Part shown: piece by piece, positions 37,740 to 47,400 of the stretch
Numbering within the stretch: the first letter of the stretch is position 1
Layout: each line of letters starts with the position of its first letter
Assembly (NCBI RefSeq): GCF_017168195.1
Contig: NZ_JADNYL010000003.1
Span: forward strand, 434,001 to 498,000
Source: Thalassotalea sp. G2M2-11
GTDB taxonomy: Bacteria; Pseudomonadota; Gammaproteobacteria; Enterobacterales; Alteromonadaceae
Direction: 5' to 3'
DNA length: 64,000 nucleotides
The notes under the pieces: generated by a model
Seen by the model: only the letters and a program-made list of their open reading frames with translations
Told to the model about the DNA's origin: nothing
The model's database searches: none
Program-made: the position numbers and the translations under genes

Positions 37740-39646
37740 GCAAGGAAACAACTCAGCAGATTCTAAAATTGCCTTATGCCCGTTTTGCACAGGCGCAGCA
37801 GCAATTACATGATCTAGCGGCAATAGACTACTTTTTTGCCAAACAGTTTAGTGAAATTTTACTGGAGCAACATACTGCTGCTTTCACTAGCGCAGAGTTT
37901 GACCAGTGTTATCATAGTTTAATCGCATTAAGTACCAGCTTAAGAGCTGGTCATAGTTGTTTACCTTTACATGCTATTGCCGATCAGACCATAGGACTTT
38001 TCAGTGATGAAAATGGCGTGATCACCCATCAAGGTTTTCGTTTTGCAAAAATCGATGTGTTAACCAAGTTATTTAATTGTTTAGCGCTTTCAGTTGATGA
38101 TGAGCAAGCAATTGTTTTTACTAAGCAATGTTTGTATCTTCGCCGTTATTTTTGTTTTGAACACGTATTGCAAAGCTATATTAATGAACAATCTGGCGCA
38201 GCAGTTTTATTCGATGCTAACCATTACCCCCAGTTAACGGATTGTCTTAATTCACTTTTCCCGCAAACTCACGATGATGATCAAAATGATATTGATTGGC
38301 AGAAAATAGCCGTCGCCAATGCTTTAAATAAGCGTTTTTCTATCATTGCGGGCGGACCTGGCACAGGGAAAACCTATACTGTGACTAAACTATTAGCTGC
38401 ATTGGTCAAATTACACCCTGAGCAAGATTTATCGATGGCGCTTGTTGCGCCAACAGGTAAGGCGGCACAACGATTATCTGAGTCTATTAACAATGCCGTT
38501 GCTGGCTTTAGAGGAATGATTGCCAATGAAGTATTAAATAAAATTCCTCATGAGACACAAACGCTTCACCGTCTATTAGGTGTGATGCCAAATTCTCCCA
38601 ATTTTCGTTTTAATGGTGATAACAAGCTCGATCTTGATGTGTTATTAGTCGATGAAGTCTCCATGGTAGATTTACCTTTAATGGCCAGATTGTTAAGTGC
38701 GTTGCCAACAAATTGTCGGGTGATATTATTAGGGGATGCACAGCAACTACCATCAGTAGCAGCAGGCAGTATATTAGCTGATTTAACGCCAAATTCTCAG
38801 AGCCAATACAGTGCTGATAATTACCACTACCTAAAAGCAATTACTGGCGAGAAACACCTACCAACAGTTGCGAACGGTGCCAATGATCATGTCACCTATT
38901 TAACCCATAGTCGCCGCTTTGATGGTAAAGGCGGGATAGGGCTGCTGGCTAATGCTGTCATTAATGGCGAGTTTGAAGCTAGCTGGCAGTTATTACAACA
39001 ATCTGCACAAGATCGTATACCGCAATTATCTTGGTGTTCTGGGGTAATGTCTTGGTTAACGCCATTAGTTAAGCAATATTATGCCCCCATTCAACACGCA
39101 ACATCAGTTAGTCATGCTTTTGCGTTAATGGGGCAATTTAGAATACTGACACCAACACGAAATGGTGAAACGGGAGTTGAGCAATTAAATAGGGCGATAG
39201 AGCAGCTATTAGTTGAAAATTTTCCGGCCAAAGCGACCCAATTCAATAACGAACACTTATATCATGGGAAGCCAATAATGATCAGCGAAAATGACTATTC
39301 ATTAGGGCTTTATAATGGCGATATTGGTTTACTATGGCAAAATAAGGCAGGGCATTTGATGGCGATGTTTGAGCAGCAACAAGGGGATGTCAAAGCCATA
39401 CTCCCGAGTCGTTTACCTAAATTTGAAACGGTATATGCGATGACCATTCACAAAACCCAAGGAAGCGAGTTTGACCATGTTGCTATGGTTTTACCAAAAG
39501 ATCCTGATAACCAATTGTTATCCCGTGAATTATTGTATACTGGCATAACCCGAGCAAAAAAACAGTTAACTTTAGATAGTAACAAAGCCGTCTGGTTTCA
39601 GGGGGTAGAACGTAAAGTGTTACGTTATTCAGGTTTTAATCAATAG
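37736..39646 (+). CDS. recD: Exodeoxyribonuclease V alpha subunit
   Basis: 636 residues from a GTG that overlaps the recB stop (GTGA). SF1 5'-3' helicase: Walker A GGPGTGKT near 205-212, motif II LLVDEVSMVD near 303-312, motif III LLGDAQQLPSV near 331, and the C-terminal TIHKTQGSEFDHV and YTGITRAKKQL. It is the fast helicase of RecBCD and is needed for nuclease control at Chi. It ends the recCBD operon; the DUF3087 gene starts 12 bases later and may be read through. Confidence 0.95.
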   Translation: MSKETTQQILKLPYARFAQAQQQLHDLAAIDYFFAKQFSEILLEQHTAAFTSAEFDQCYHSLIALSTSLRAGHSCLPLHAIADQTIGLFSDENGVITHQGFRFAKIDVLTKLFNCLALSVDDEQAIVFTKQCLYLRRYFCFEHVLQSYINEQSGAAVLFDANHYPQLTDCLNSLFPQTHDDDQNDIDWQKIAVANALNKRFSIIAGGPGTGKTYTVTKLLAALVKLHPEQDLSMALVAPTGKAAQRLSESINNAVAGFRGMIANEVLNKIPHETQTLHRLLGVMPNSPNFRFNGDNKLDLDVLLVDEVSMVDLPLMARLLSALPTNCRVILLGDAQQLPSVAAGSILADLTPNSQSQYSADNYHYLKAITGEKHLPTVANGANDHVTYLTHSRRFDGKGGIGLLANAVINGEFEASWQLLQQSAQDRIPQLSWCSGVMSWLTPLVKQYYAPIQHATSVSHAFALMGQFRILTPTRNGETGVEQLNRAIEQLLVENFPAKATQFNNEHLYHGKPIMISENDYSLGLYNGDIGLLWQNKAGHLMAMFEQQQGDVKAILPSRLPKFETVYAMTIHKTQGSEFDHVAMVLPKDPDNQLLSRELLYTGITRAKKQLTLDSNKAVWFQGVERKVLRYSGFNQ

Positions 39647-39658
39647 TGAGAAAAATTA

Positions 39659-40198
39659 ATGGAAATTAAATCAATCGATAAAGCAATTTACCGTCAACGT
39701 TTAACCCGAGTGATTATTGGCTTTATCCTTGTTTTAGCAGTACTTTCGTTAGTATTTGGTAGTGTGATGATAAGTATATTTTCTGAACAAGGGATCAAGC
39801 TGACGGCTATTGCATCACAAGAGTCCAATAATTTTAAATATAACTTATTAGGTGTCATTTTATCATTGCTAGCATGTGCAGCCATACTAAATAGCCTGAA
39901 AAACCATGCGTATTTTAATGAAATTTACTATGTTTGGCAGGTTAAACAAATCCATAATGCTATTTACCGCAAACTAAAACATATTAAATCTGCTGCATTT
40001 AATGATCATAATAGCATAGCCATTATCGTGTTAAGTTATTATTATGCCACGCTAAAACAGATCTATTTTTTAGATGACAACACCTTAACCATGAGCCATG
40101 TTTCTCAAGAGGCAAACAAACTGCAAACATTAATTGATGAGTTGTCGCTTGATATCGACAATGAAACGTTTGATAAATCAATGATAAATAAAATTTAG
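39659..40198 (+). CDS. DUF3087 family membrane protein
   Basis: 179 residues with two membrane helices (about 17-42 and 60-80) and a C-terminal soluble helical part (about 95-175). The start EIKSIDKAIYRQRLTRVIIGFILVLAVLSL matches DUF3087, a gammaproteobacterial family with no known role. It begins 12 bases after recD, so it may be part of that transcript, though the family is not known to work with RecBCD. Confidence 0.75.
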   Translation: MEIKSIDKAIYRQRLTRVIIGFILVLAVLSLVFGSVMISIFSEQGIKLTAIASQESNNFKYNLLGVILSLLACAAILNSLKNHAYFNEIYYVWQVKQIHNAIYRKLKHIKSAAFNDHNSIAIIVLSYYYATLKQIYFLDDNTLTMSHVSQEANKLQTLIDELSLDIDNETFDKSMINKI

Positions 40199-40262
40199 CT
40201 GATATAGAGCATTACCGCCCTAAGTATCAATAGCAAAGTAACATTATAGAAAGGTAGTCAGC

Positions 40263-40523
40263 ATGAAAAAAATAAAAAACGAAACAGCGCTCTTAAAAAA
40301 AGCCATTGAAATCGGTGAAAAGTATGCCAAAAACCGCGGCTACAAAGGATTTTCGGCAACAGATGCTTCGAAAGAAAAAATTGAGGCTTTGTATCGTTTA
40401 TTGGTCAATGACAAACTTATTCACCCATTACCGGCTGATAAAGAAGATTTACTCAGTATGAAACATAAATTAGCATTATGGATTGCTAAGCAGTTGCCTG
40501 AAGATCATCCGTTATTAAAATGA
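40263..40523 (+). CDS. DUF5062 family small cytoplasmic protein
   Basis: 86 residues, basic at the N-terminus and mostly helical, with no signal or membrane segment. The pattern LLKKAIEIGEKYAKNRGYKGF and the end HKLALWIAKQLPEDHPLLK fit DUF5062, known mainly from Vibrio, Shewanella and Colwellia-type bacteria. AAAGG precedes the ATG. Function unknown. Its end faces the convergent crotonase gene 16 bases away. Confidence 0.75.
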   Translation: MKKIKNETALLKKAIEIGEKYAKNRGYKGFSATDASKEKIEALYRLLVNDKLIHPLPADKEDLLSMKHKLALWIAKQLPEDHPLLK

Positions 40524-40538
40524 TAGCTATCAGAGTTT

Positions 40539-41348
40539 TTACCACGGTGATCTCGCTTTAAAAGGTTTTGCTGGCTGATCGGCATTTCGCTGATTGGCCC
40601 CTTTAATGAGATAGTTTTTACCCAGTAAAATTTTAATCTGATACCAGCTCTCTTTTGCCAAAGTCAATCCGTTACTTTTCTGCCATGTGCGGTTATACAA
40701 TTTTTTACAGCCAGCAATCGAATCTGGCGAACAATGACTAAGCTGATTTGCTAGTTGTGTTGCAGCTTGTAGCGGATCTTCAGCCACTTGTGTCAGTAGG
40801 TTAAGCGCCAATGCTTGATGACCCGAAAGTTCTTTGCCGCTCATTGCCAGTAGTTTAGCCTGATCAATCGGCATTAACTCTTTTAATGCAATATTGCCAC
40901 CCATATCGGGGATCAAGCCCCACCTTGCTTCCATAATTGATAGCGAGGCGTCAGGTGTCGCAATTCGAAAATCACCGCCTAATGCGATTTGTAAGCCAGC
41001 TCCCCAGCACTTACCATGTAGTGCAAAAATGACAGGAACAGGCAAATCTCGCCATAAAGTAGAAACTTGCTGTGCTTTATTTGAACGCCATGGCAGCACT
41101 TTAAACAATAGTTTCATGGCATTTTTACTTGAACCAAACAGCGATTTGATATCAATACCGGAACAAAAGTCTTCACCTTGACCTGAAATAATGACGGCAC
41201 GCAACTGACGGTCTTTGCGTAATGATTTTGCTAAGTGAATTAATTCCTTAAACAATGTCATATTAATCGCATTATGCTTTTCGGGCCTTGCCAATTCAAC
41301 ATTAGCTATTTGCTGGTTGAGTGTGACGGTTATATATTGATAATCCAT
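40539..41348 (-). CDS. Crotonase / enoyl-CoA hydratase family protein
   Basis: 269 residues. The crotonase fold is shown by ELARPEKHNAIN near residue 18, the oxyanion-hole segments ISGQGEDFCSGIDIKSL near 55-70 and LHGKCWGAGLQIALGGDFRIA near 110-130, and MEARWGLIPDMGG near 143. Proteins of this type hydrate or isomerise acyl-CoA thioesters, but the reaction cannot be fixed from sequence. The C-terminal helices resemble the ECI/crotonase subgroup. No linked fatty-acid genes are nearby. Confidence 0.87.
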   Translation of the reverse strand: MDYQYITVTLNQQIANVELARPEKHNAINMTLFKELIHLAKSLRKDRQLRAVIISGQGEDFCSGIDIKSLFGSSKNAMKLLFKVLPWRSNKAQQVSTLWRDLPVPVIFALHGKCWGAGLQIALGGDFRIATPDASLSIMEARWGLIPDMGGNIALKELMPIDQAKLLAMSGKELSGHQALALNLLTQVAEDPLQAATQLANQLSHCSPDSIAGCKKLYNRTWQKSNGLTLAKESWYQIKILLGKNYLIKGANQRNADQPAKPFKARSPW

Positions 41349-41477
41349 GGTTATTATTCTCTGGTATGACCTGATGATAGCTTAACAAGGAAATTGCATA
41401 AGTCCAGTGCCATTTTATTTGATAGCTTGTCCTAATTATCATGGGCTTAGCTTGCATTGCATTAGGATTTCTTGCAC

Positions 41478-41510
41478 ATTGTTATCTCTTGCTGAAAAAG
41501 AGATAACAAT
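41478..41510 (+). promoter_or_regulatory. 13-bp hairpin over the iaaA ribosome binding site
   Basis: ATTGTTATCTCTT (41478-41490) pairs perfectly with AAGAGATAACAAT (41498-41510) around a 7-base loop. The 3' arm holds the AAGAGA that would serve as ribosome binding site and ends one base before the ATG. If transcribed, it should block translation unless opened. Confidence 0.65.
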
Positions 41511-41511
41511 A

Positions 41512-42555
41512 ATGAAAAACTTCCCTTTAAAACTTGCTTGTTTGCTTAGCGCATTTAGCCTAGCCAATATCACATTCCCCGTATTGGCAGAACAGCAACC
41601 GTTTGCTATTGCTATTCACGGTGGTGCGGGTGCGATCAGTCAAAGTAAAATGACGCCTGAAAAAAGAAAGCGTTATGAATCTAAACTCAGTGAAGCAGTT
41701 AATGCAGGTTACCAATTATTAGCACAAGGCAAATCCAGCCAACAAGCGGTGATTGCTGCCATTCAAGTATTAGAACAATCGCCACTATTTAATGCTGGCA
41801 AAGGTGCTGTTTATACCTTTGATGGTACGCATGAGCTCGACGCTTCAATTATGAATGGTAAAACCCTTAATGCTGGTGCAGTCTCAGGGGTTAAAACAGT
41901 AAAAAGTCCGATTGCATTAGCAGAGCAGGTAATGGAAAAATCAGTACATGTGATGTTAAGTGGAGAAGGCGCGGAGCAGTTTGCCAAGCGTCAGGGAATG
42001 GCGATGGTTGATAATAGCTACTTTGATACCGATGCTCGATACCGCTCTTTATTACGAGCAAAGAAAAAATTAATCGAAAAGGAGCAAGAGCTAAAAGATT
42101 TCCAAGCAGCTCATCAATTGCTTGATACAGAATACAAAGTAGGCACCGTTGGTGCAGTCGCATTAGATAAACAAGGTAATCTTAGTGCTGGTACCTCAAC
42201 CGGAGGGATGACAGCTAAGCGTTTTGGTCGTATCGGCGATGCACCAATTATTGGTGCTGGCACTTATGCCAATAATGCCAGTTGTGCTGTCTCAGCAACT
42301 GGACATGGTGAGTATTTTATCCGATATCATGTTGCTGCAGATATCTGTGCGCGTGTGCAATATCAAAAATTATCACTTAACGAGGCTGCGGATCAAGTAA
42401 TTAACCAAGTGTTAGTGAAAGCAGGGGGTTCTGGTGGCGTTATTGCCATTGACCCCAAAGGTAATATTGCTATGCCATTTAATAGTAAAGGCATGTATCG
42501 TGCCAGTAAATCTTCTAATGGACAAACAAGCATAGGGATCTTTCATCATGAATAA
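41512..42555 (+). CDS. iaaA: Exported isoaspartyl peptidase / L-asparaginase
   Basis: 347 residues from the ATG at 41512, chosen because it gives a clean signal peptide ending FPVLA (residue 26); an in-frame GTG 105 bases upstream would bury it. Ntn-hydrolase of the plant-type asparaginase family: IAIHGGAGAIS at the start of the mature part, FNAGKGAVYTFDG, and the autocleavage site where Thr212 in KVGTVGAVAL becomes the active nucleophile. It removes isoaspartyl residues from peptides and cleaves asparagine. It overlaps creA by eight bases. A strong hairpin covers its ribosome binding site. Confidence 0.9.
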   Translation: MKNFPLKLACLLSAFSLANITFPVLAEQQPFAIAIHGGAGAISQSKMTPEKRKRYESKLSEAVNAGYQLLAQGKSSQQAVIAAIQVLEQSPLFNAGKGAVYTFDGTHELDASIMNGKTLNAGAVSGVKTVKSPIALAEQVMEKSVHVMLSGEGAEQFAKRQGMAMVDNSYFDTDARYRSLLRAKKKLIEKEQELKDFQAAHQLLDTEYKVGTVGAVALDKQGNLSAGTSTGGMTAKRFGRIGDAPIIGAGTYANNASCAVSATGHGEYFIRYHVAADICARVQYQKLSLNEAADQVINQVLVKAGGSGGVIAIDPKGNIAMPFNSKGMYRASKSSNGQTSIGIFHHE

Positions 42556-43033
42556 GTTACTTTGTTTATTATTGTGTGCTTTGGCTTTAACCGGATGTTC
42601 GGATGATGTCGGCAAAGTCAGCCTTGGATTATTTACCACAAAAGATGTGGTAATTGTCGCCAAAAAAGATCCTAAAATTGCTGGTGTCACTTGTCATATT
42701 AGTCATATTGAAGCCGACTTAGATTTTTCGGACCCTTCTGATATGTCAATTGCTTGTCGACAAACAGGCGCAATAGCTTTACAAGATCTTGCTACCATTG
42801 ATAAGTCTAAAAATGGCGAAGTGGTATTTAAGGAATCTAAAAGTATCCTGTTTAAAAGCTTAAAAGTCAGACGTATTTACGATCAAGAACACCAAACGCT
42901 GATTTATTTGTCTTATTCAACCAAGGAATCCTCTGGCAGCCATCATCATTCTATTTCTACCGTGCCACTCTATGGCTCTAAAGCTTGGCAGCAGCAACAA
43001 TTACCCGATGGCTTACCCAAAACAAAAGACTAA
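42548..43033 (+). CDS. creA: CreA family lipoprotein
   Basis: 161 residues. It has a lipoprotein signal peptide with lipobox LTGC (Cys17). The CreA core reads GLFTTKDVVIVAKKDPKIAGVTCHISH, then SDMSIACRQTGAI. CreA is a small periplasmic protein found across proteobacteria with no firm function; E. coli CreA is normally not lipidated, so the lipobox is a point of difference. It overlaps iaaA and precedes an unknown gene by five bases. Confidence 0.85.
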   Translation: MNKLLCLLLCALALTGCSDDVGKVSLGLFTTKDVVIVAKKDPKIAGVTCHISHIEADLDFSDPSDMSIACRQTGAIALQDLATIDKSKNGEVVFKESKSILFKSLKVRRIYDQEHQTLIYLSYSTKESSGSHHHSISTVPLYGSKAWQQQQLPDGLPKTKD

Positions 43034-43038
43034 CCAGC

Positions 43039-43815
43039 ATGTTTTCTCTATTTAATCAAAAACCGTTTGTTGATGAAGATACCAGGCAATGGTTGTTAGA
43101 TACCTTTGCCTGGGCGGATAAATACTTTACAACGAATATCTATCATACTGATGCACAGGTAATTTTACCGACCAATCAATGTTATCCAGGGCGTGTTAAT
43201 AGCGTAGAGCAATTGGTCGAGACCATTTTCCAACAAACGATACTGTATGCAGGGATGGAAAAGTGGCCGATCACGTTAAACTCTATGACTCATTATGACA
43301 ATCACACCGCGCCTTTGTTAGCTTTTGCTGGTCCATTACGAGGTGAGAATGTCGATTGTCAAATGATTGAGAGCAGTCAACCGTTGCAAGTGGTTTATAA
43401 TCCTGCGCAAATCAATCAACCACAAGACTTGATAGCGTTTTATGTCCAGCAATTAGCATATATGCTAATTCAGCAACAGCAAGTGTTACCGCCAGGCGGT
43501 AAAGAGCTTATTCCACAAGCGATAGAAGTTGTCGCTTGCGCTATGGGGTTTGGGGTGATTTTTGCTAATACGGCTTATCAGTTTAAAGGTGGTTGTGGTT
43601 CATGCTATAACCCTAGAGCTAATAGACAAGCAGCGCTACCAGAACAAGAGGTTTTATATACCTTAGCTATATGGAGCCACGTTAAGCAAGTTCATCCTAA
43701 GAAAATATTGCCACATTTAAAGTCTCATTTGCGTTCACCTTATAAAAAAATGACAAAAGAAGTGAGACAACTTTTAGCTGGATCAAAGTCTGAGCAATTT
43801 TTATCTCTACAATAG
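43039..43815 (+). CDS. Unknown protein, possible degenerate metallopeptidase-like fold
   Basis: 258 residues from the ATG at 43039, five bases after the creA stop; no signal peptide. Two features stand out: GCGSCYNPRANR with a CxxC at 186-189, and an upstream segment FYVQQLAYMLI near 134-144 followed by AIEVVACAMGFGVIFANTAY near 161-180. The second pattern recalls uncharacterised proteins with HELAH in a helix followed by a conserved E-x2-A-x4-GFG-x3-AN helix; here HELAH reads QQLAY, so zinc binding would be lost. That relation is my inference. It is the last gene of the iaaA-creA operon. Confidence 0.6.
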   Translation: MFSLFNQKPFVDEDTRQWLLDTFAWADKYFTTNIYHTDAQVILPTNQCYPGRVNSVEQLVETIFQQTILYAGMEKWPITLNSMTHYDNHTAPLLAFAGPLRGENVDCQMIESSQPLQVVYNPAQINQPQDLIAFYVQQLAYMLIQQQQVLPPGGKELIPQAIEVVACAMGFGVIFANTAYQFKGGCGSCYNPRANRQAALPEQEVLYTLAIWSHVKQVHPKKILPHLKSHLRSPYKKMTKEVRQLLAGSKSEQFLSLQ

Positions 43816-43916
43816 AAAAAAACTTTGACAATATTCTGATAAATTTAGGAAATAATTAAAATATCGGTCTACAGTTAAATTGAAGGCGTTAATAATAATA
43901 GTTGAAAGGCTTTGCT

Positions 43917-44336
43917 ATGGAATCTGTACAAGTAAAAGAATATATGAACCACTATCCGGTGACATTTACTCCTGAAATGGTAGTGGAAGAAGCGTCGTTA
44001 CGATTTTTAAAAACTAAACAAATCGGTGGGCCAGTGATTGATGATAATCATCGATTAATTGGATTTTTGTCTGAAAGTGATGTGATGTCTGCCATGCTCA
44101 AGTCCATTTATTTTAATGAGCAAACAAAAGACGTTAATGACTTAATGCGCAAAGAAGTGCTTTCTGTTAAACCCTATGACAGTGTCGTTGAATTAGGCCA
44201 GAACATGTTAAAAAACAAGCCTAAAGTCTATCCAGTGGTTGATGATGATGGCAATTTACTCGGCACTATTTGTCGTAACGATGTGTTACATGCATTAGAT
44301 AAACATCTACGATCGTCTTTCCAAGCAGGCAAATAG
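43917..44336 (+). CDS. Two-CBS-domain protein
   Basis: 139 residues made almost wholly of two CBS domains: about 5-60 (VKEYMNHYPVTFTPEMVVEEA, GGPVIDDNHRLIGFLSESDV) and 75-130 (VNDLMRKEVLSVKPYDSV, YPVVDDDGNLLGTICRNDVL). Such stand-alone CBS pairs bind adenosine nucleotides and act as energy sensors on partners that cannot be predicted. AAAGG lies seven bases before the ATG; a TTG 15 bases earlier is less likely. It stands alone before hrpA. Confidence 0.88.
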   Translation: MESVQVKEYMNHYPVTFTPEMVVEEASLRFLKTKQIGGPVIDDNHRLIGFLSESDVMSAMLKSIYFNEQTKDVNDLMRKEVLSVKPYDSVVELGQNMLKNKPKVYPVVDDDGNLLGTICRNDVLHALDKHLRSSFQAGK

Positions 44337-44357
44337 ATTCCCGATCACCGATATTAT

Positions 44358-44387
44358 TTGGTATTCATAGGGGAGACTTGATAAAAT
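44358..44387 (+). promoter_or_regulatory. hrpA: Possible sigma-70 promoter for hrpA
   Basis: TTGGTA at 44358-44363, an 18-base spacer, and TAAAAT at 44382-44387, 31 bases before the TTG start of hrpA. Confidence 0.4.
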
Positions 44388-44417
44388 ACGCTTTTTAGTT
44401 GTTTTTCTGAGAGTATT

Positions 44418-47400
44418 TTGTCTACAGACGTTTCCCCGAAGCCAGTTATTGTTATTTCTGATGTATTTTCCCAACTTGCTAATACCCGGTTAGCCGATCG
44501 TGCGCGCTTAAAAAACCGTCTTCATCAAATTAGAAAATTACGCGATGAAGAAAAACAGCAGCGTCAGTTAGCACACATTCAAAAACAAATTGAACGCTCC
44601 ATTGAGCATAAAAATAATAAGCAACAACAGCAGCTAGCGATTAGCTATCCCGAAGCGTTACCGGTTTCACAAAATGTGGAAAAAATTGCTCAGGCAATTG
44701 AACAACATCAAGTGGTGATCATTGCCGGTGAAACAGGTTCAGGTAAAACCACGCAAATTCCGAAAATCTGCTTACAGCTTGGTCGTGGCATCGAAGGCAT
44801 GATTGGTCATACTCAACCAAGACGAATAGCAGCACGTACTGTTGGTGCTAGGATCGCGGAAGAGTTAGACAGCCAACTCGGCGATATTGTCGGTTACAAA
44901 GTAAGGTTTACCGATCAAGTCAGCGAAAACAGTTATATCAAATTAATGACAGATGGTATTTTGTTAGCAGAAATGCAGCAAGATAGGTTATTGCGTCAAT
45001 ACGACACCATTATCATCGATGAAGCGCATGAGCGTAGCTTAAATATTGATTTTATTTTAGGTTACCTAAAACAAATCTTACCAAAGCGCCCAGATTTAAA
45101 AGTGATTATCACGTCCGCCACCATAGATCCTGAGCGTTTTTCTCAACATTTTACTTCCGCGTCAGGTGAGCCAGCGCCGATTATTGAGGTGTCAGGACGT
45201 ACTTATCCTGTTGAGATGTGTTATCGCCCGTTAAACGAAAATAATGAAGATGCCGACATCATTACTGGAATTTTAGCGGCGGTAGATGAACTATCCAGCT
45301 ATGGTATGGGCGATATTTTAGTCTTTCTTAATGGTGAACGAGAAATTCGTGATACCGCTGATGCACTAGAGAAAGCAAAGCTTAAACATACGCAAATATT
45401 ACCATTATATTCGCGGTTAACGGTGCAAGAACAAAACCGTATATTTCAACCGCACCAAGGGCGAAATATTGTCTTAGCCACCAATGTTGCTGAAACAAGT
45501 TTAACGGTACCTGGCATTAAATACGTGATTGATCCTGGCACGGCAAGGATCTCTCGCTATAGTTACCGTACCAAGGTGCAACGGTTGCCGATTGAACCTA
45601 TTTCACAAGCAAGTGCCAATCAACGTGCTGGTCGTTGTGGTCGTGTTTCTGAAGGTGTGTGTATTCGTTTATATTCTGAGGATGATTTTTTATCGCGTCC
45701 TGAATTTACAGATCCTGAAATATTACGCACTAACCTTGCTACCGTTATTTTGCAGATGCTGACGTTAGATTTAGGCAGTATTGCCGACTTTCCATTTGTA
45801 CAAGCGCCAGATAACCGTAATATCAATGATGGCATTCGCTTGCTCGAAGAGCTTAATGCCACTTATAGCAAAAAAGGCCGTACTCATTTAACTAAAGCAG
45901 GGCGACACCTTGCTAAATATCCAGTTGACCCACGTTTAGCTAAGATGGTATTAACCAGTATTGAGCTAGGATGTGTTGAACAAGTATTTATTATAGTCAG
46001 TGCGCTTAGCATCCAAGATCCACGAGAGCGTCCATATGAGAAACAACAAGCAGCTGATGAAAAGCATAACCGCTTTAAAGACAAGCAGTCAGATTTCTTA
46101 AGCTTTTTAAACTTATGGCATTATATTCAAGAGCAACAAAAACAACTATCTAACAACCAGTTTAGAAAGTTATGTCAAAAAGAGTTTTTGTCTTATATTC
46201 GCATACGTGAATGGCAAGATATTTTTAGTCAACTGAAATTGGCGTTAAAAGATAGCAATATTGCCATGTCATCGCTTGAGTTTTCAGAAGAAAATAGCCA
46301 GGCACAAGAGGTTATCCACCAATCAATTTTGTCTGGTTTGCTTAGTCACTTAGGGCAGCTTGATGAAAATAAAGAATTTAAAGGTGCGCGCGGCTCTAAG
46401 TTTTACATTTTCCCAGGTTCTGCCTTAGCGAAAAAGCCACCCAAATGGATAATGACCGCGGAACTGGTAGAAACTAGTCGGTTGTTTGGGCGTATGGTAG
46501 CGAAAATTGATCCTCTGTGGTTGGAGCCAATGGCAGGGCACTTAGTGAAACGTAGCTACAGTGAACCTCATTGGGAGAAAAAGCAGGGCGCTGTGATGGC
46601 GTATGAGCAGGTTTCGTTATATGGCTTGATCATTGTTAGCAAACGTAAGGTTAATTTTAATCAAATTGAACCTCAGACATGCCGTGAGATTTTCATTCGA
46701 GAAGCCCTAGTCAATGGTGACGCAACAATCCGAGAGTCATTTTTTCAGCGCAATCGAGACTTAGTTCGTGAAGTTGAAAAACTAGAACAAAAAGCGCGCC
46801 GTAAAGACTTTCTCGTCGATGAAGAGCAGCTATTTGATTTCTACAGTAGTAAAATTCCGTCTGATGTTATTTGTCAAAGAAGCTTCTTATCTTGGTGGAA
46901 GAAAACCAAAGAAAAGCAGCCAAAATTACTTAATTTTACTCGTGAATTTTTGCTGAATGAAACCAGTGAAAAAGTTAGTAAAGCGCAGTATCCTGATGTT
47001 TGGCAACAAGGTAATTTAACCTTTGCTTTAAGTTATCATTTTAGTCCTGGTGATCCTGATGACGGGGTAAGTGTGCATATTCCCATTGGCATCTTAAATC
47101 AAGTGCAAGACATAGGTTTTGACTGGCAAATTCCAGCGTTACGATATGATTTGATTATTGCACTGATCAAAGGTCTGCCTAAATCACTTCGACGTAATTT
47201 TGTCCCAGCTCCTAATTACGCTGACGCTTGTTTAGCTGCCATTACACCCGATAACAATCGCATTAAACAAGCCGTTGCTAAGCAGTTATTACGTATGACG
47301 GGCGTGAAAATATCAGACGAGGATTGGCAAGGCGTTACTGTGCCTGAACACCTTTGCATTAACTTTAAAGTGATTGATGATAAAGGGAAAGTACAAGCAC

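Noticed and set aside
40521-40532. TGATAGCTATCA palindrome with TTTTT nearby as a terminator.
   Set aside because: It has no loop, overlaps the DUF5062 stop and is too short to act as a terminator.
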